A stretch of DNA of 64,000 bases from Tannerella sp. (GCA_031285565.1 JAITVY010000063.1:51845-115844); one strand, 5' to 3'; shown: positions 49,951-58,831, numbered from the stretch's first letter. A program made the numbers and translations. The notes: a model not told the origin generated them from the sequence alone.

Positions 49951-49978
49951 AAACCGATAAATATAAATCTATCGGTTT
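49951..49978 (-). terminator. Intrinsic terminator of the ilv operon
   Basis: On the minus strand AAACCGATA and TATCGGTTT form a perfect nine-base stem with a 10-base loop, followed by TTTTATT. It begins about 40 bases after the ilvC stop and cleanly closes the operon before the promoter of the next gene. Confidence 0.85.
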
Positions 49979-50019
49979 CTTTTATTTTTGATAAAACAGT
50001 CAATCTGACTTTACGACAA

Positions 50020-51066
50020 TCAACTATTCTCCGGACGTAGCTTGCGAACTACTGCTCCTGCACGCCACATTTCGCTTTCGCGAAGTTCTTTCAGTTCTTT
50101 TTCCAATCCTTCGCGATAGTCAGGTTTGCTATTTGTATCAATTGAACGTTGTGCTTCGTTTCCGGAAGCTACTTCGCTGTATAATTTTTCAAATACCGGT
50201 TTGGTAGCATCATGGAAAGGACCCATCCAGTCTAAAGCGCCCCGTTGTGCGGTAGTTGAGCAGTTGGCATACATCCAGTCCATTCCGTTTTCAGCAAATA
50301 ACGGCATCAATGATTGTGTTAATTCTTCAACTGTTTCGTTGAATGCTTCCGAAGGTGTATGTCCGTTTTGACGCAATACTTCATACTGTGCTAATAATAT
50401 ACCCTGTATAGCTCCCATCAATGTTCCACGTTCGCCGGTCAAATCCGAATATACTTCTTTTTTGAAAGTTGTTTCGAACAGGTAGCCCGAACCTACGCCA
50501 ATACCTAATGCAATTACACGTTCTTCAGCCCGTCCGGTTGCATCCTGGAATATAGCAAAGGATGAGTTCAATCCGCGTCCCTGCAGGAACATGCGGCGCA
50601 ATGAAGTTCCGGAACCTTTCGGTGCAACTAAGATAACATCAACGTCTGCCGGAGGTATAATGCCGGTACGCTCTTTGTAAGTGATACCAAAACCATGGGA
50701 AAAATACAGCGCTTTGCCTGGAGTGAGGTATTGCTTGATGCGTGGCCATACTTCAATCTGTGCAGCATCCGACAATAAATACTGGATGATAGTGGCGCGT
50801 TGGCATGCTTCTTCTATATCGAAAAGCGTTTCGCCCGGTACCCAACCGTCGCATACGGCTTTATCCCATGTTTTACCACCTTTACGCTGACCTACGATTA
50901 CGTTGAATCCATTGTCCCGTAAGTTTAAACTTTGTCCGGGGCCTTGTACTCCATAACCTATAATTGCAATGGTTTCGTCTTTTAATACTTCTCTTGCTTT
51001 TTCCAAAGGAAATTCCTCGCGGGTAACAACGTTTTCTTCTACCCCGCCAAAATTCATTATTGCCAT
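50020..51066 (-). CDS. ilvC: Ketol-acid reductoisomerase
   Basis: 348-residue class I enzyme converting acetolactate or acetohydroxybutyrate to the dihydroxy acid in valine and isoleucine synthesis. The dinucleotide fold shows IAIIGYGVQGPGQSLNLRDNG (about 33-53) with the cofactor loop VGQRKGGKTW. The metal-binding helical domain includes DLTGERGTLMGAIQGILLAQYEVL with the conserved Asp and Glu, plus ETVEELTQSLMPLFAENG and CSTTAQRGALDW. It is the last gene of the ilv operon, 42 bases after the thioesterase gene, and is followed by a terminator. The Gln in GVQGPG and the loop RKGGKTW may influence NADPH/NADH choice. Confidence 0.97.
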   Translation of the reverse strand: MAIMNFGGVEENVVTREEFPLEKAREVLKDETIAIIGYGVQGPGQSLNLRDNGFNVIVGQRKGGKTWDKAVCDGWVPGETLFDIEEACQRATIIQYLLSDAAQIEVWPRIKQYLTPGKALYFSHGFGITYKERTGIIPPADVDVILVAPKGSGTSLRRMFLQGRGLNSSFAIFQDATGRAEERVIALGIGVGSGYLFETTFKKEVYSDLTGERGTLMGAIQGILLAQYEVLRQNGHTPSEAFNETVEELTQSLMPLFAENGMDWMYANCSTTAQRGALDWMGPFHDATKPVFEKLYSEVASGNEAQRSIDTNSKPDYREGLEKELKELRESEMWRAGAVVRKLRPENS

Positions 51067-51108
51067 TTTTTTTAGTTTTATATGAATAAAATAATTAACT
51101 TCTTTTCT

Positions 51109-51843
51109 TTATGCCCATTTTGCCATTGCACGGCAAATGGCTTTTCCTTCATGGCAAATTGCCATTGTAAAATTGTCCGGATTTGTTTCTTTTTTATGAA
51201 GCGTAAGCGGCATGCCATATCTTCCTTCCAGTAAGTAGGCGATTTCGAAACGGCTGACTTCTTTCTGCCGGAATAAATCCAGATCAAAAAGATCCAGCAG
51301 ATGTTCCATGTATTTAATACTATTGAAATGTCCGTTTATATCCAGATCGCTGTATTTTACCTGGTAGAGAACACCTGTTGTTTCATCTTCTACCGGAACG
51401 ATTTTTCCAGGTTTTTCGATTGGACAGACTTTATCGGAAATATATACGCTTAACGCTTCGACATCCAAAGGTGTCGGACGACGTGTTTGCATATCAATTG
51501 CAGCCCATATGGACCGTGCATAGCCGACAGGTTTCCCATTGCCATCTACTAATTCAAAACAACGGCTGGTAAAAATGCGGCCGACTTCTTCAATCCATGT
51601 ATATAACGTGACCGGTTCTGACATCTCCGGATATCGGTTTATCTCAATTGCTAATCGTGAGAGTACCCATGCTGTTTGTTTCTCAGTCATATCCGTGAAA
51701 CCAAAACCACGTACGGATGCATGATTGGAGGCTGCATGCAGCAGGTAATTACCGATCATAGGAATTGTTACACGACCCCGGAAGTCAAGTAAATAGGATT
51801 CCGTTATAAAATGAAATTCACCTACTTTTTCGAATTTAGTCAT
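51109..51843 (-). CDS. Acyl-ACP thioesterase (FatA-like) inside the ilv operon
   Basis: 244-residue protein with two hotdog domains of the acyl-ACP thioesterase family. The first contains VTIPMIGNYLLHAASNHASVRGFGFTDM and ARSIWAAIDMQTRRPTPLD; the second contains the catalytic-site segment YSDLDINGHFNSIKYMEHLLD with Asn and His. It would release fatty acids from acyl carrier protein. Its ATG overlaps the ilvN stop (ATGA), so it is co-translated with acetolactate synthase. Why a lipid gene sits here is not evident: branched-chain keto acids prime branched fatty acids in this phylum, so joint control is reasonable. Intact and of normal bacterial length. Confidence 0.92.
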   Translation of the reverse strand: MTKFEKVGEFHFITESYLLDFRGRVTIPMIGNYLLHAASNHASVRGFGFTDMTEKQTAWVLSRLAIEINRYPEMSEPVTLYTWIEEVGRIFTSRCFELVDGNGKPVGYARSIWAAIDMQTRRPTPLDVEALSVYISDKVCPIEKPGKIVPVEDETTGVLYQVKYSDLDINGHFNSIKYMEHLLDLFDLDLFRQKEVSRFEIAYLLEGRYGMPLTLHKKETNPDNFTMAICHEGKAICRAMAKWA

Positions 51844-52391
51844 TTCTTTTTTTCAATTTTCTTTTCCATTTCAGCCAGCATATCGCTCAAACGCTCGACT
51901 TTACTTTTTGTAATGGCAATCCGTCCCGAGCGAATAAACTGCAGAACACCGATAGACAGGCTTAGTTCTTTGAACAGCGCTTGCGTTTCATCGTAATGCC
52001 CGGTTTTCTCCAGTACTACTATGTCTTCATTAATATCGAGTACGCGCACATTATATTTCCGTATTAAATCTTCGATACTGTTCATTTTCAGAAATAGCTC
52101 CGTACTTAATTTATAAAGCGCAATCTCCTGGTGAACCAGATCTTCATCGGTATTATAGTAAGCTTTTAATATATCGACGCGTTTATCGATTTGTTTTACG
52201 ACTTTATCCATCTCATCTTCGGTGGCAAATGTCGTGATTGTAAACTTATGCACACCTTTGATTGCTGACGGTGAGACTGATAATGTTTCAATATTCAGCT
52301 GACGGCGTGTAAAGATAATCGTAATCTGGTTTAATAGACCAACTGTATTCTCGGAAAAGATAATAACCGTATATAATTTCTTTGTTTCCAT
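51840..52391 (-). CDS. ilvN: Acetolactate synthase regulatory (small) subunit
   Basis: 183 residues with an N-terminal ACT domain: YTVIIFSENTVGLLNQITIIFTRRQLNIETLSVS, the valine-sensing fold, followed by FTITTFATEDEMDKVVKQIDKRVDILKAYY. The C-terminal half (KTGHYDETQALFKELSLSIGVLQFIRSGRIAITK) matches the second domain of the IlvH type. It confers feedback control and activation on IlvB, whose gene lies 11 bases upstream. The downstream thioesterase gene overlaps its stop by four bases. Confidence 0.95.
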   Translation of the reverse strand: METKKLYTVIIFSENTVGLLNQITIIFTRRQLNIETLSVSPSAIKGVHKFTITTFATEDEMDKVVKQIDKRVDILKAYYNTDEDLVHQEIALYKLSTELFLKMNSIEDLIRKYNVRVLDINEDIVVLEKTGHYDETQALFKELSLSIGVLQFIRSGRIAITKSKVERLSDMLAEMEKKIEKKK

Positions 52392-52402
52392 ATCTCAACT
52401 GC

Positions 52403-54100
52403 TTATTCACCCATAATAATATTTGAAATACTACTGCCTGCCGGTACCATTGGATAAACCATCCCTTTCGTCTCAACATCAGCAACTAACAGATAGGCTC
52501 CGTCGTGCGATAACATTTCTGCTATAGCTTCATCCAGTTCCTCACGTTTGTCGATCAAACGACTCTTGATCTTATATGCATTACCGATTGCTACAAAATC
52601 GGGGTTTTCCATTACCGTACACGAATAACGTTCGTCAAAGAACAGTTCCTGCCATTGACGAACCATTCCCAGATAGTTATTGTTTAATACAACCATTTTT
52701 AGATTCAGGTTTTCCTGCATAATTGTCCCGAATTCCTGAACCGTCATTTGCAGGCCGCCATCTCCCATAAACAGGCAAACTGTGCGGTCGGGAGCGCCTA
52801 ATTTTGCCCCGATAGCGGCCGGAAGTCCGTAACCCATCGTTCCCAAACCTCCGGAAGTGACAACACTACGCGTTTGATTATATTTAAAATAGCGAACGCC
52901 CATCATCTGATTTTGTCCCACATCCGTAACCAATACCGCATTATTTCCGGTTGCTTCCGATATTCGGTGGATTACTTCACCCATTTTTAAAGGGCCTTTT
53001 GCCGGGCTAATTTCCTCTTGTATGACTTTGTCATTTTCTTCCTGTTCCGATGCTTGGAACGATTCTATCCATTTTGTGTGTTTGTTGGGTTTAAGCAGCC
53101 CTGTCACAGCCTTTAATGTTTCTTTGGCATTGCCAAGAACCGGTATATGAACCGGTACATTTTTTCCGATTTCACTGTTGTCAATATCAAAATGAATAAC
53201 CTTTGCCTGCTTAGCGTATGTTTTCAGGTCACCGGTTACCCGGTCATCAAAACGCATTCCGATAGCGATTAATACATCACATTCGTTTGTTTTACGATTA
53301 GGACCTACATTTCCATGCATACCTAACATCCCTTTATTTAACGGATAATCACTTGGTAAAGCCGACAATCCTAATATGGTTGATCCGAAAGGAATATCCG
53401 CTTTTTCAAGAAAAGCTTTCAATTCTGCTTCTGCATTCCCTAAAATGACTCCTTGTCCTACTAAAGCAAATGGTTTTTCTGCCTGATTAATCAATTCGGC
53501 AGCAGCTTTTATTTGCTCAGAGTCAATAGTAGGTATTGGCTGATAACTACGTATATAATCCACCTTCTCTGGTACAAAATCCACTAAGCCTATTTGTGCA
53601 TCTTTTGCAAAATCAATGACAACCGGTCCGGGACGTCCTGTCGAAGCAATGTAAAATGCACGCGAGATTGCCCAGGCAATTTCTTCCGGTTTGCGTATCT
53701 GATACGCCCATTTGGTAATGGGTTGTGTGATACCAATAACATCGATTTCCTGAAAGGCGTCTGTTCCTAGTAATGTAGAAGGGACTTGTCCGGCAATCAC
53801 CACGATTGGTGTGCTATCCATCATTGCATCAGCAATTCCTGTAATTGTGTTTGTTGCTCCGGGTCCGGAAGTTACAATCGTTACCCCCACTTTCCCGGAA
53901 ACACGGGCATATCCCTGGGCAGCATGTGCAGCACCTTGTTCATGGCGGACCAGGACCAGGTTTAATTGCTCTTTATAATCATATAAACTATCAAAAATCG
54001 GAATAGCCTGACCACCTGGGTACCCAAAGATGGTATCGGCCCCTTCCGCTATTAACGCTTTTAAAAGCGCCTCGGAACCTGTTATTTTACCTGATTTCAT
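52403..54100 (-). CDS. ilvB: Acetolactate synthase catalytic (large) subunit
   Basis: 565-residue thiamine-diphosphate enzyme for the first common step of valine, leucine and isoleucine synthesis. It starts MKSGKITGSEALLKALIAEG and shows the catalytic Glu in VLVRHEQGAAHAAQGYARVSG (about 48-68), VVIAGQVPSTLLGTDAFQEID, the central FAD-binding domain (IGMRFDDRVTGDLKTYAKQA), and the ThDP motif GDGGLQMTVQEFGTIMQENL...NN near 440-470. Its partner IlvN is encoded next. The 101-base gap from ilvD carries a 14-base direct repeat. Confidence 0.97.
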   Translation of the reverse strand: MKSGKITGSEALLKALIAEGADTIFGYPGGQAIPIFDSLYDYKEQLNLVLVRHEQGAAHAAQGYARVSGKVGVTIVTSGPGATNTITGIADAMMDSTPIVVIAGQVPSTLLGTDAFQEIDVIGITQPITKWAYQIRKPEEIAWAISRAFYIASTGRPGPVVIDFAKDAQIGLVDFVPEKVDYIRSYQPIPTIDSEQIKAAAELINQAEKPFALVGQGVILGNAEAELKAFLEKADIPFGSTILGLSALPSDYPLNKGMLGMHGNVGPNRKTNECDVLIAIGMRFDDRVTGDLKTYAKQAKVIHFDIDNSEIGKNVPVHIPVLGNAKETLKAVTGLLKPNKHTKWIESFQASEQEENDKVIQEEISPAKGPLKMGEVIHRISEATGNNAVLVTDVGQNQMMGVRYFKYNQTRSVVTSGGLGTMGYGLPAAIGAKLGAPDRTVCLFMGDGGLQMTVQEFGTIMQENLNLKMVVLNNNYLGMVRQWQELFFDERYSCTVMENPDFVAIGNAYKIKSRLIDKREELDEAIAEMLSHDGAYLLVADVETKGMVYPMVPAGSSISNIIMGE

Positions 54101-54110
54101 ATCTTTAATA

Positions 54111-54145
54111 TAAGTAGTTTGTAGCTAGTGGTAAGTAGTTTGTAG
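54111..54145. repeat. 14-base direct repeat between ilvB and ilvD
   Basis: TAAGTAGTTTGTAG occurs at 54111-54124 and 54132-54145. It resembles the dispersed TAGTTA/AAGTAG intergenic words in the window. A separate 18-base perfect palindrome, AAATCCTTTTAAGGATTT (54194-54211), overlaps the ilvD stop codon. Confidence 0.75.
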
Positions 54146-54201
54146 AAAGGATCCATTTCTACATTCTCCTTTTACCATTTTACTTTTACCTAAAAATCCT
54201 T

Positions 54202-56037
54202 TTAAGGATTTGGAATTACTCTTACTCCTCCTTTGTCAGCCGATGACACCATCGAAGCATATGCTTTAAGCGCTTTGGAGATCTGTCTGTCACGAACGGG
54301 TTTCCATGCGTTACTTCCCTTATTTTCTTCTGTTTTCCTGCGTTCAGCCAGCTCTTGGTCTGATAGACGCACATTGATTGAACGGTTGGGTATATCTATA
54401 TCAATTATATCTCCGTCGCGCAATAAGCCAATAGCACCACCGGCTGCTGCCTCAGGAGAAATGTGTCCGATGCTTAGCCCGGAAGTACCTCCGCTGAAAC
54501 GTCCGTCAGTAATTAATGCACAGGCTTTGCCAAGGTGTTTTGATTTGATATACGATGTCGGATAAAGCATTTCCTGCATGCCGGGTCCTCCTTTCGGTCC
54601 TTCGTATATAATCACAACCACATCTCCGGCCTGCACTTTGTCTTTTAAAATACCTTCACAGGCGTCATCCTGAGAGTGGAACACTTTTGCTGTGCCACTG
54701 AATTTCCAGATGCTTTCATCTACTCCGGCTGTCTTTATTACACAGCCATCTGCAGCAATATTACCTTTTAATATGGCCAGGCCACCGTCTTTTGAGTAGG
54801 CATGAGCCATGTCTCGTATACAACCTTCTGTTCGATCTGTGTCGAGTGTATCGTAGCTTGTGGCCTGTGATCCCATTTTCAGGTTGAATACTCCTGCCGC
54901 TGCACTTTTGTATTTGTTAATCGCTTCTTCTGAAACATGTGAACTCATAACATCAGTTTGTTCGATTGTCTCTTTCAGTGTTAAACCATCAACACGGGGT
55001 ACAGACGTATCAATCAGTCCTCCTCTGTCGAGTTCGGCCATGATACCTAAAATGCCTCCGGCACGGTTTACGTCTTCAATATGATATTTTTGCGTATTGG
55101 GTGCAACTTTACAGAGGCACGGAGTTCTACGTGAAAGCATATCAATGTCATCCATAGTGAAATTGACATTTGCTTCGTTGGCAACAGCTAACAGATGGAG
55201 AACAGTATTGGTTGATCCACCCATGGCAATGTCCAACGTCATGGCATTCAGGAAAGCAGTTCGTGTTGCAATTGAAAGGGGTAAAACGGATTCGTCTCCA
55301 TCGTTATAATATTTATATGCATTTTTTACAATAAGGGCAGCTGCATCTTTGAATAATTGGATCCGGTTTTCATGAGTGGCAACGATTGTTCCGTTTCCCG
55401 GCAAAGCCAGACCAATTGCTTCATTCAGGCAATTCATGGAATTTGCTGTAAACATTCCCGAGCATGAGCCGCAGGTGGGACAGGCAGAAAATTCAACCTC
55501 TTTCATTTGCTGGTCTGATACGGATTCATCAGCGCCCATCACCATTACATCTATCAGGTCAAGCTTTCGTTCTCCCCAGCGTCCAGCTTCCATCGGACCT
55601 CCGGAAACGAAGACTGTCGGGATATTTACCCGCATGGCTGCCATCAGCATACCGGGTGTGATTTTATCACAGTTGCTGATGCATATCATGGCATCGGCCG
55701 TATGTGCATTGACCATATATTCCACACTGTCGGCAATAATGTCGCGTGATGGCAATGAATATAGCATACCATCATGCCCCATGGCGATACCATCGTCGAT
55801 AGCAATGGTATTAAACTCAGCAGCGAAACAACCTGATTTCTCGATTTCGGCTTTTACAACCTGACCGATTTCATGCAGATGTGTATGACCCGGCACAAAT
55901 TGTGTAAATGAATTGACGATTGCAATAATGGGTTTGCCGAACTGCTCTTTCTTCATCCCGTTTGCCATCCAAAGGGCCCGTGCTCCTGCCATCCGGCGTC
56001 CCTGCGTACTGATCGAACTGCGTAATGCGTGTTGCAT
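54202..56037 (-). CDS. ilvD: Dihydroxy-acid dehydratase
   Basis: 611-residue iron-sulfur dehydratase making the branched 2-keto acids in isoleucine and valine synthesis. Cluster ligands are in [15 protein letters not shown] and [21 protein letters not shown]; further signature blocks are [31 protein letters not shown] and [24 protein letters not shown]. The start [22 protein letters not shown] is close to E. coli IlvD. It is the first structural gene of the operon and lies just after the leader peptide and attenuator. Confidence 0.97.
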   Translation of the reverse strand: MQHALRSSISTQGRRMAGARALWMANGMKKEQFGKPIIAIVNSFTQFVPGHTHLHEIGQVVKAEIEKSGCFAAEFNTIAIDDGIAMGHDGMLYSLPSRDIIADSVEYMVNAHTADAMICISNCDKITPGMLMAAMRVNIPTVFVSGGPMEAGRWGERKLDLIDVMVMGADESVSDQQMKEVEFSACPTCGSCSGMFTANSMNCLNEAIGLALPGNGTIVATHENRIQLFKDAAALIVKNAYKYYNDGDESVLPLSIATRTAFLNAMTLDIAMGGSTNTVLHLLAVANEANVNFTMDDIDMLSRRTPCLCKVAPNTQKYHIEDVNRAGGILGIMAELDRGGLIDTSVPRVDGLTLKETIEQTDVMSSHVSEEAINKYKSAAAGVFNLKMGSQATSYDTLDTDRTEGCIRDMAHAYSKDGGLAILKGNIAADGCVIKTAGVDESIWKFSGTAKVFHSQDDACEGILKDKVQAGDVVVIIYEGPKGGPGMQEMLYPTSYIKSKHLGKACALITDGRFSGGTSGLSIGHISPEAAAGGAIGLLRDGDIIDIDIPNRSINVRLSDQELAERRKTEENKGSNAWKPVRDRQISKALKAYASMVSSADKGGVRVIPNP

Positions 56038-56059
56038 AATTTATTTCCTTTTAAGCAAA

Positions 56060-56089
56060 AAGCCTTTCCCACTTATGTGAGAAAGGCTT
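56060..56089 (-). terminator. ilv attenuator: terminator hairpin overlapping an antiterminator arm
   Basis: On the minus strand AAGCCTTTCTCAC (56089-56077) and GTGGGAAAGGCTT (56072-56060) form a 13-position stem with one T-G wobble and the loop ATAA, followed by TTTG. The 5' arm contains CCTTTCTCAC, perfectly complementary to GTGAGAAAGG at 56133-56124, which spans the stop codon of the leader peptide. Terminator and antiterminator therefore exclude each other, as in classical ribosome-mediated attenuation. It lies 22 bases before the ilvD start. Confidence 0.85.
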
Positions 56090-56129
56090 AAAATGATATT
56101 TTCCAACAATTATTACATAAATACCTTTC

Positions 56130-56198
56130 TCACGCTCTTGATGTAATCACCACGAGGCTAATCAAATGCACGACTGAAAGGTTGTTTAATGCAAACAT
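56130..56198 (-). CDS. ilv leader peptide, 22 residues rich in Leu/Val/Ile
   Basis: A small reading frame starts at ATG 56198 and stops with TGA at 56130-56132. It begins MFALNNLSVV and continues HLISLVVITSRA; ten of 22 residues are Leu, Val or Ile, including VV and LVVI runs. It lies about 22 bases after the predicted transcription start and before the attenuator hairpin. The stop codon lies within the GTGAGAAAGG antiterminator arm. A ribosome stalled on LVVI for want of charged tRNA would leave that arm free; one that reaches the stop would cover it. The peptide itself need have no function. Confidence 0.85.
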   Translation of the reverse strand: MFALNNLSVVHLISLVVITSRA

Positions 56199-56227
56199 GT
56201 CTTTTAATACTTTTAAAATTACATTTG

Positions 56228-56258
56228 CAAAGGTAGGTGTTCTTTTAGAATATCCAAA
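56228..56258 (-). promoter_or_regulatory. Bacteroidota-type promoter of the ilv operon
   Basis: The minus strand has TTTG (56258-56255), a 19-base spacer, and TACCTTTG (56235-56228). Both boxes match the Bacteroides consensus TTTG and TAnnTTTG at the expected spacing. Transcription would start near 56220, about 22 bases before the leader peptide ATG. Confidence 0.85.
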
Positions 56259-56451
56259 TGATTCGATGAAAAAAAGCAAAAAAAATTAATAACTGTAAGG
56301 AAAATGCGCATTTTGATCGAATTTTATAACATTTTTACCCAAACAGATGCTTTTTTAGAACCGTTTTGGTTTTTCCCGGTTGAATGAATGACAATGATTT
56401 TGTAGGCATGTATTTTAATGATTAATGGTTAGTAATTAATGCCAATCAGTA

Positions 56452-56570
56452 GTTAAAGAAGTTATCACTCGCTACGCTCGTTTGTAGTCAAGAAGTTAAG
56501 TATAATGCAAATGCATTTCTACTTAACAACAAAGTTGCGAAGCAACTGATAACTACTTGACTTCTTTGGC
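56452..56570. repeat. Paired inverted copies of the dispersed intergenic repeat
   Basis: Two related units face each other. The right one (56522-56568) is the reverse complement of the 47-base repeat at 13507-13553 with one mismatch. The left one (about 56462-56505) has the same frame, GTTATCA...TTTGTAGTCAAG, but its core is CTCGCTACGCTCG instead of GTTGCTTCGCAAC. Together they can fold into one long hairpin around ATGCAAATGCAT. The rest of 56259-56618 is AT-rich and shows no gene. Confidence 0.75.
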
Positions 56571-56618
56571 TATTACTTCACATGTATAATTATTAGGTTA
56601 TTTTTTCGTTCTTTATTT

Positions 56619-57257
56619 ATGAGTGATATAGCATTTATTATAATTCTAACCGGACTGCTAATATATCCGGTCTTGGGTCTGCTCCTGATATTACTGACAA
56701 GGAAGAAAAACGACATTCAGAAAATACTTCTATACACTTTGTCTTCATTATCAGTGATTACTTTATTCGGGTTGCGGACAAATATTTCTACAACCTGTTT
56801 TGTGGCAGACTGGATTTTAGTATCTGTTATTTACCTGACAATATGTTGTTTTTTGTGGAAAATTGTTTTTCTGAAAGGATACATCTATAAAATTATTGGT
56901 ATTTCTTGTATGTGTTTGTTTTTTGGTCTGGGATATATGATGGGTACAATTGGTATTCTTGGGCTTGGACTTAGTATAGAGAAAGATGTCCCGGATTATG
57001 AAGAACGAATATCCAAAAATATTATTTACAGGGAGTATGGAATGGGGAATGCTATAGACTATTCCAATGAAAAAAGAATCGAAATACATAAAACCTTTTT
57101 CTGGTTGCCATTCATTGAATGGCCGGTATGTGAGGAAATCTATGATAAAGAGTTCATTTACGAACAAACGCCACTTGATATTCGTTATGATCCGGAAGAA
57201 AGTCGGGTCATTCTTTCGGTTTCCACCAGGTGGGCGGATACATTAACCATTAAATGA
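56619..57257 (+). CDS. Small hypothetical membrane protein
   Basis: 212 residues, not recognised. The first 120 residues hold four or five predicted membrane helices (IAFIIILTGLLIYPVLGLLLILLT, LYTLSSLSVITLFGLR, WILVSVIYLTICCFLWKIVFL, ISCMCLFFGLGYMMG). The last 90 form a soluble tail (DYEERISKNIIYREYGMG, DIRYDPEESRVILSV). There is no helpful neighbour on the same strand; the gene lies between a repeat pair and the MalY-like gene. Codon use looks normal for the window. A lone-gene role in the envelope is all that can be said. Confidence 0.65.
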   Translation: MSDIAFIIILTGLLIYPVLGLLLILLTRKKNDIQKILLYTLSSLSVITLFGLRTNISTTCFVADWILVSVIYLTICCFLWKIVFLKGYIYKIIGISCMCLFFGLGYMMGTIGILGLGLSIEKDVPDYEERISKNIIYREYGMGNAIDYSNEKRIEIHKTFFWLPFIEWPVCEEIYDKEFIYEQTPLDIRYDPEESRVILSVSTRWADTLTIK

Positions 57258-57347
57258 AATAATCAAAATGTAAGTGTCGGTATTGATTTTAACACAATGG
57301 AGTCTGAATTAACCAAATGTTTAGGATTGTTGAATTGCTTTTTTCTT

Positions 57348-57355
57348 TACTTTTG
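57348..57355 (+). promoter_or_regulatory. Candidate -7 box (TACTTTTG) of the aminotransferase gene
   Basis: TACTTTTG matches TAnnTTTG and lies about 100 bases before the ATG of the MalY-like gene. No exact -33 TTTG is found at 19-21 bases. Confidence 0.4.
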
Positions 57356-57452
57356 TCAGTTGAAAAACATAAAAACTCTTAGGAATTCAACAATAGGGAT
57401 TCTTACGATTTGCACTATACATTGAGGGTATTGAAAAATAAAATAGATTCGA

Positions 57453-58637
57453 ATGAAAACTTACGATTTTGATGAGATTATTGAACGCAGAGGTTCCGAT
57501 TGTGTAAAATACGATGCTTTGCAGCACATTTTCGGTAGTAGTGATTTATTGCCTTTATGGGTGGCGGATATGGATTTCCGGACTCCGGATTTTATTGTTG
57601 ATGCCATAAAAGAACGCTGCGAACATCCGGTATTCGGTTATACATTTACATCGGATGAATATTATGATTGCATTATTAAGTGGGTAGATGAACTTCATGG
57701 ATGGAAGATTCAAAAAGAGTGGCTCAGTTATATTCCGGGTATTGTCAGGGGGATCGCTTTTGTATTGGACTGTTTTACCAAAGAAGGAGATAAGGTTATT
57801 ATCCAGCCGCCTGTTTACCATCCGTTCCGTTTAGTGCCTGAAAAAATGAAACGCGAAGTCGTTTATAATCCATTGAAAATGGTCAATGGTGAATATGAGA
57901 TGGATTTTGAGCAATTAGAATCTGTTATTGATCCGGATTGTAAGGTTCTGATTCTTTCGAATCCTCATAATCCGGCAGGAATTGTATGGAAAAAGGAAAC
58001 TTTACAGGAACTGGCCCGTATTTGTTCAAAACACAATATTCTTGTTATTTCGGATGAAATCCATTCTGAAATGGTATATCCAGGATTTACCCACTATCCT
58101 TTTCCGGCAGTTTCGGATGAGGCTGCTTCTTGTAGTATTACTTTTTCAGCACCCAGCAAAACGTTTAATATTGCAGGGATTGTATCGTCTTATGCTGTTG
58201 TTCCAAATGATGAATTACGTGAAAAATTCTATAGTTTTCTGGAAGCAGGCGAGTATAAGCAGGGGACTATATTCAGTTATATAGCAACTACAGCTGCATA
58301 TAAACATGGTGCGGAATGGCGTCGGCAAATGCTGGCATATGTGATGGAAAATGTCCGTTTTACAGATGAATATCTTCAGGCGAATATACCGCAAATAAAA
58401 GTTTATCAACCGGAAGCATCATTCCTGATATGGCTTGATTGTCGTGAATTAGGCCTCAGCCAGCATAATCTGATAAATCTTGTTCAGGATAAAGCAGGAC
58501 TAGCCGTGAATAATGGTGCTATGTTTGGAAAAGAGGGTATTGGCTATATCCGTATAAATGTAGGTTGCCCCAAATCGATTCTGCTTAAAGCGTTGGATGC
58601 GCTGGCAAAGGCGGTGAAGGAAAGAATTGACAATTGA
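57453..58637 (+). CDS. MalY/PatB-family PLP-dependent C-S lyase
   Basis: 394-residue fold-type I aminotransferase-like enzyme, close to MalY/PatB cystathionine beta-lyases. It begins with the family mark FDEIIERRGSDCVKYDALQ and LPLWVADMDFRTPDFIVDAI. Other marks are LSNPHNPAGIVWKKETL, VISDEIHSEMVYPG and the PLP Lys236 in SAPSKTFNIAGI; the end shows YIRINVGCPKSIL. It releases pyruvate, ammonia and homocysteine or sulfide from thioether amino acids. Cytoplasmic, no signal peptide. It stands alone, followed by the remnant of a lost gene. Confidence 0.92.
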   Translation: MKTYDFDEIIERRGSDCVKYDALQHIFGSSDLLPLWVADMDFRTPDFIVDAIKERCEHPVFGYTFTSDEYYDCIIKWVDELHGWKIQKEWLSYIPGIVRGIAFVLDCFTKEGDKVIIQPPVYHPFRLVPEKMKREVVYNPLKMVNGEYEMDFEQLESVIDPDCKVLILSNPHNPAGIVWKKETLQELARICSKHNILVISDEIHSEMVYPGFTHYPFPAVSDEAASCSITFSAPSKTFNIAGIVSSYAVVPNDELREKFYSFLEAGEYKQGTIFSYIATTAAYKHGAEWRRQMLAYVMENVRFTDEYLQANIPQIKVYQPEASFLIWLDCRELGLSQHNLINLVQDKAGLAVNNGAMFGKEGIGYIRINVGCPKSILLKALDALAKAVKERIDN

Positions 58638-58646
58638 CAATTATGA

Positions 58647-58808
58647 GGAGATGAGCCTATTGTATATGCCAAATCTGTCGATGGCCTTGTAATCAGGAAT
58701 AATATTATTAAACATAACAAAGATTACCCGGCATTTCACTGGAATAAGGAACCTTTCTTTTTTGAACGGGTTACCAATGAAGTTGTAGAAGGCAATGTAT
58801 TTGATTAG
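58647..58808 (+). pseudogene. C-terminal remnant of a parallel beta-helix protein
   Basis: The frame after the TGA at 58644 reads without a start codon through VYAKSVDGLVIRNNIIKHN, then DYPAFHWNKEPFFFERVTN and EVVEGNVFD to TAG at 58806-58808. The alternating hydrophobic/asparagine pattern (VDGLVIRNNIIKHN, VVEGNVFD) is typical of the last rungs of right-handed beta-helix glycosidases such as GH110 relatives. Everything upstream is missing, the fragment beginning ten bases after the previous stop, so a deletion has removed the body of the gene. Confidence 0.75.
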
Positions 58809-58831
58809 GTTTTTTCAATCATTTTGATCGT

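Noticed and set aside
54194..54211. 18-base palindrome at the ilvD stop as a terminator
   Set aside because: It is followed on the minus strand by only a short T/A tract and ilvB lies in the same operon; full termination here would cut off ilvBNC.
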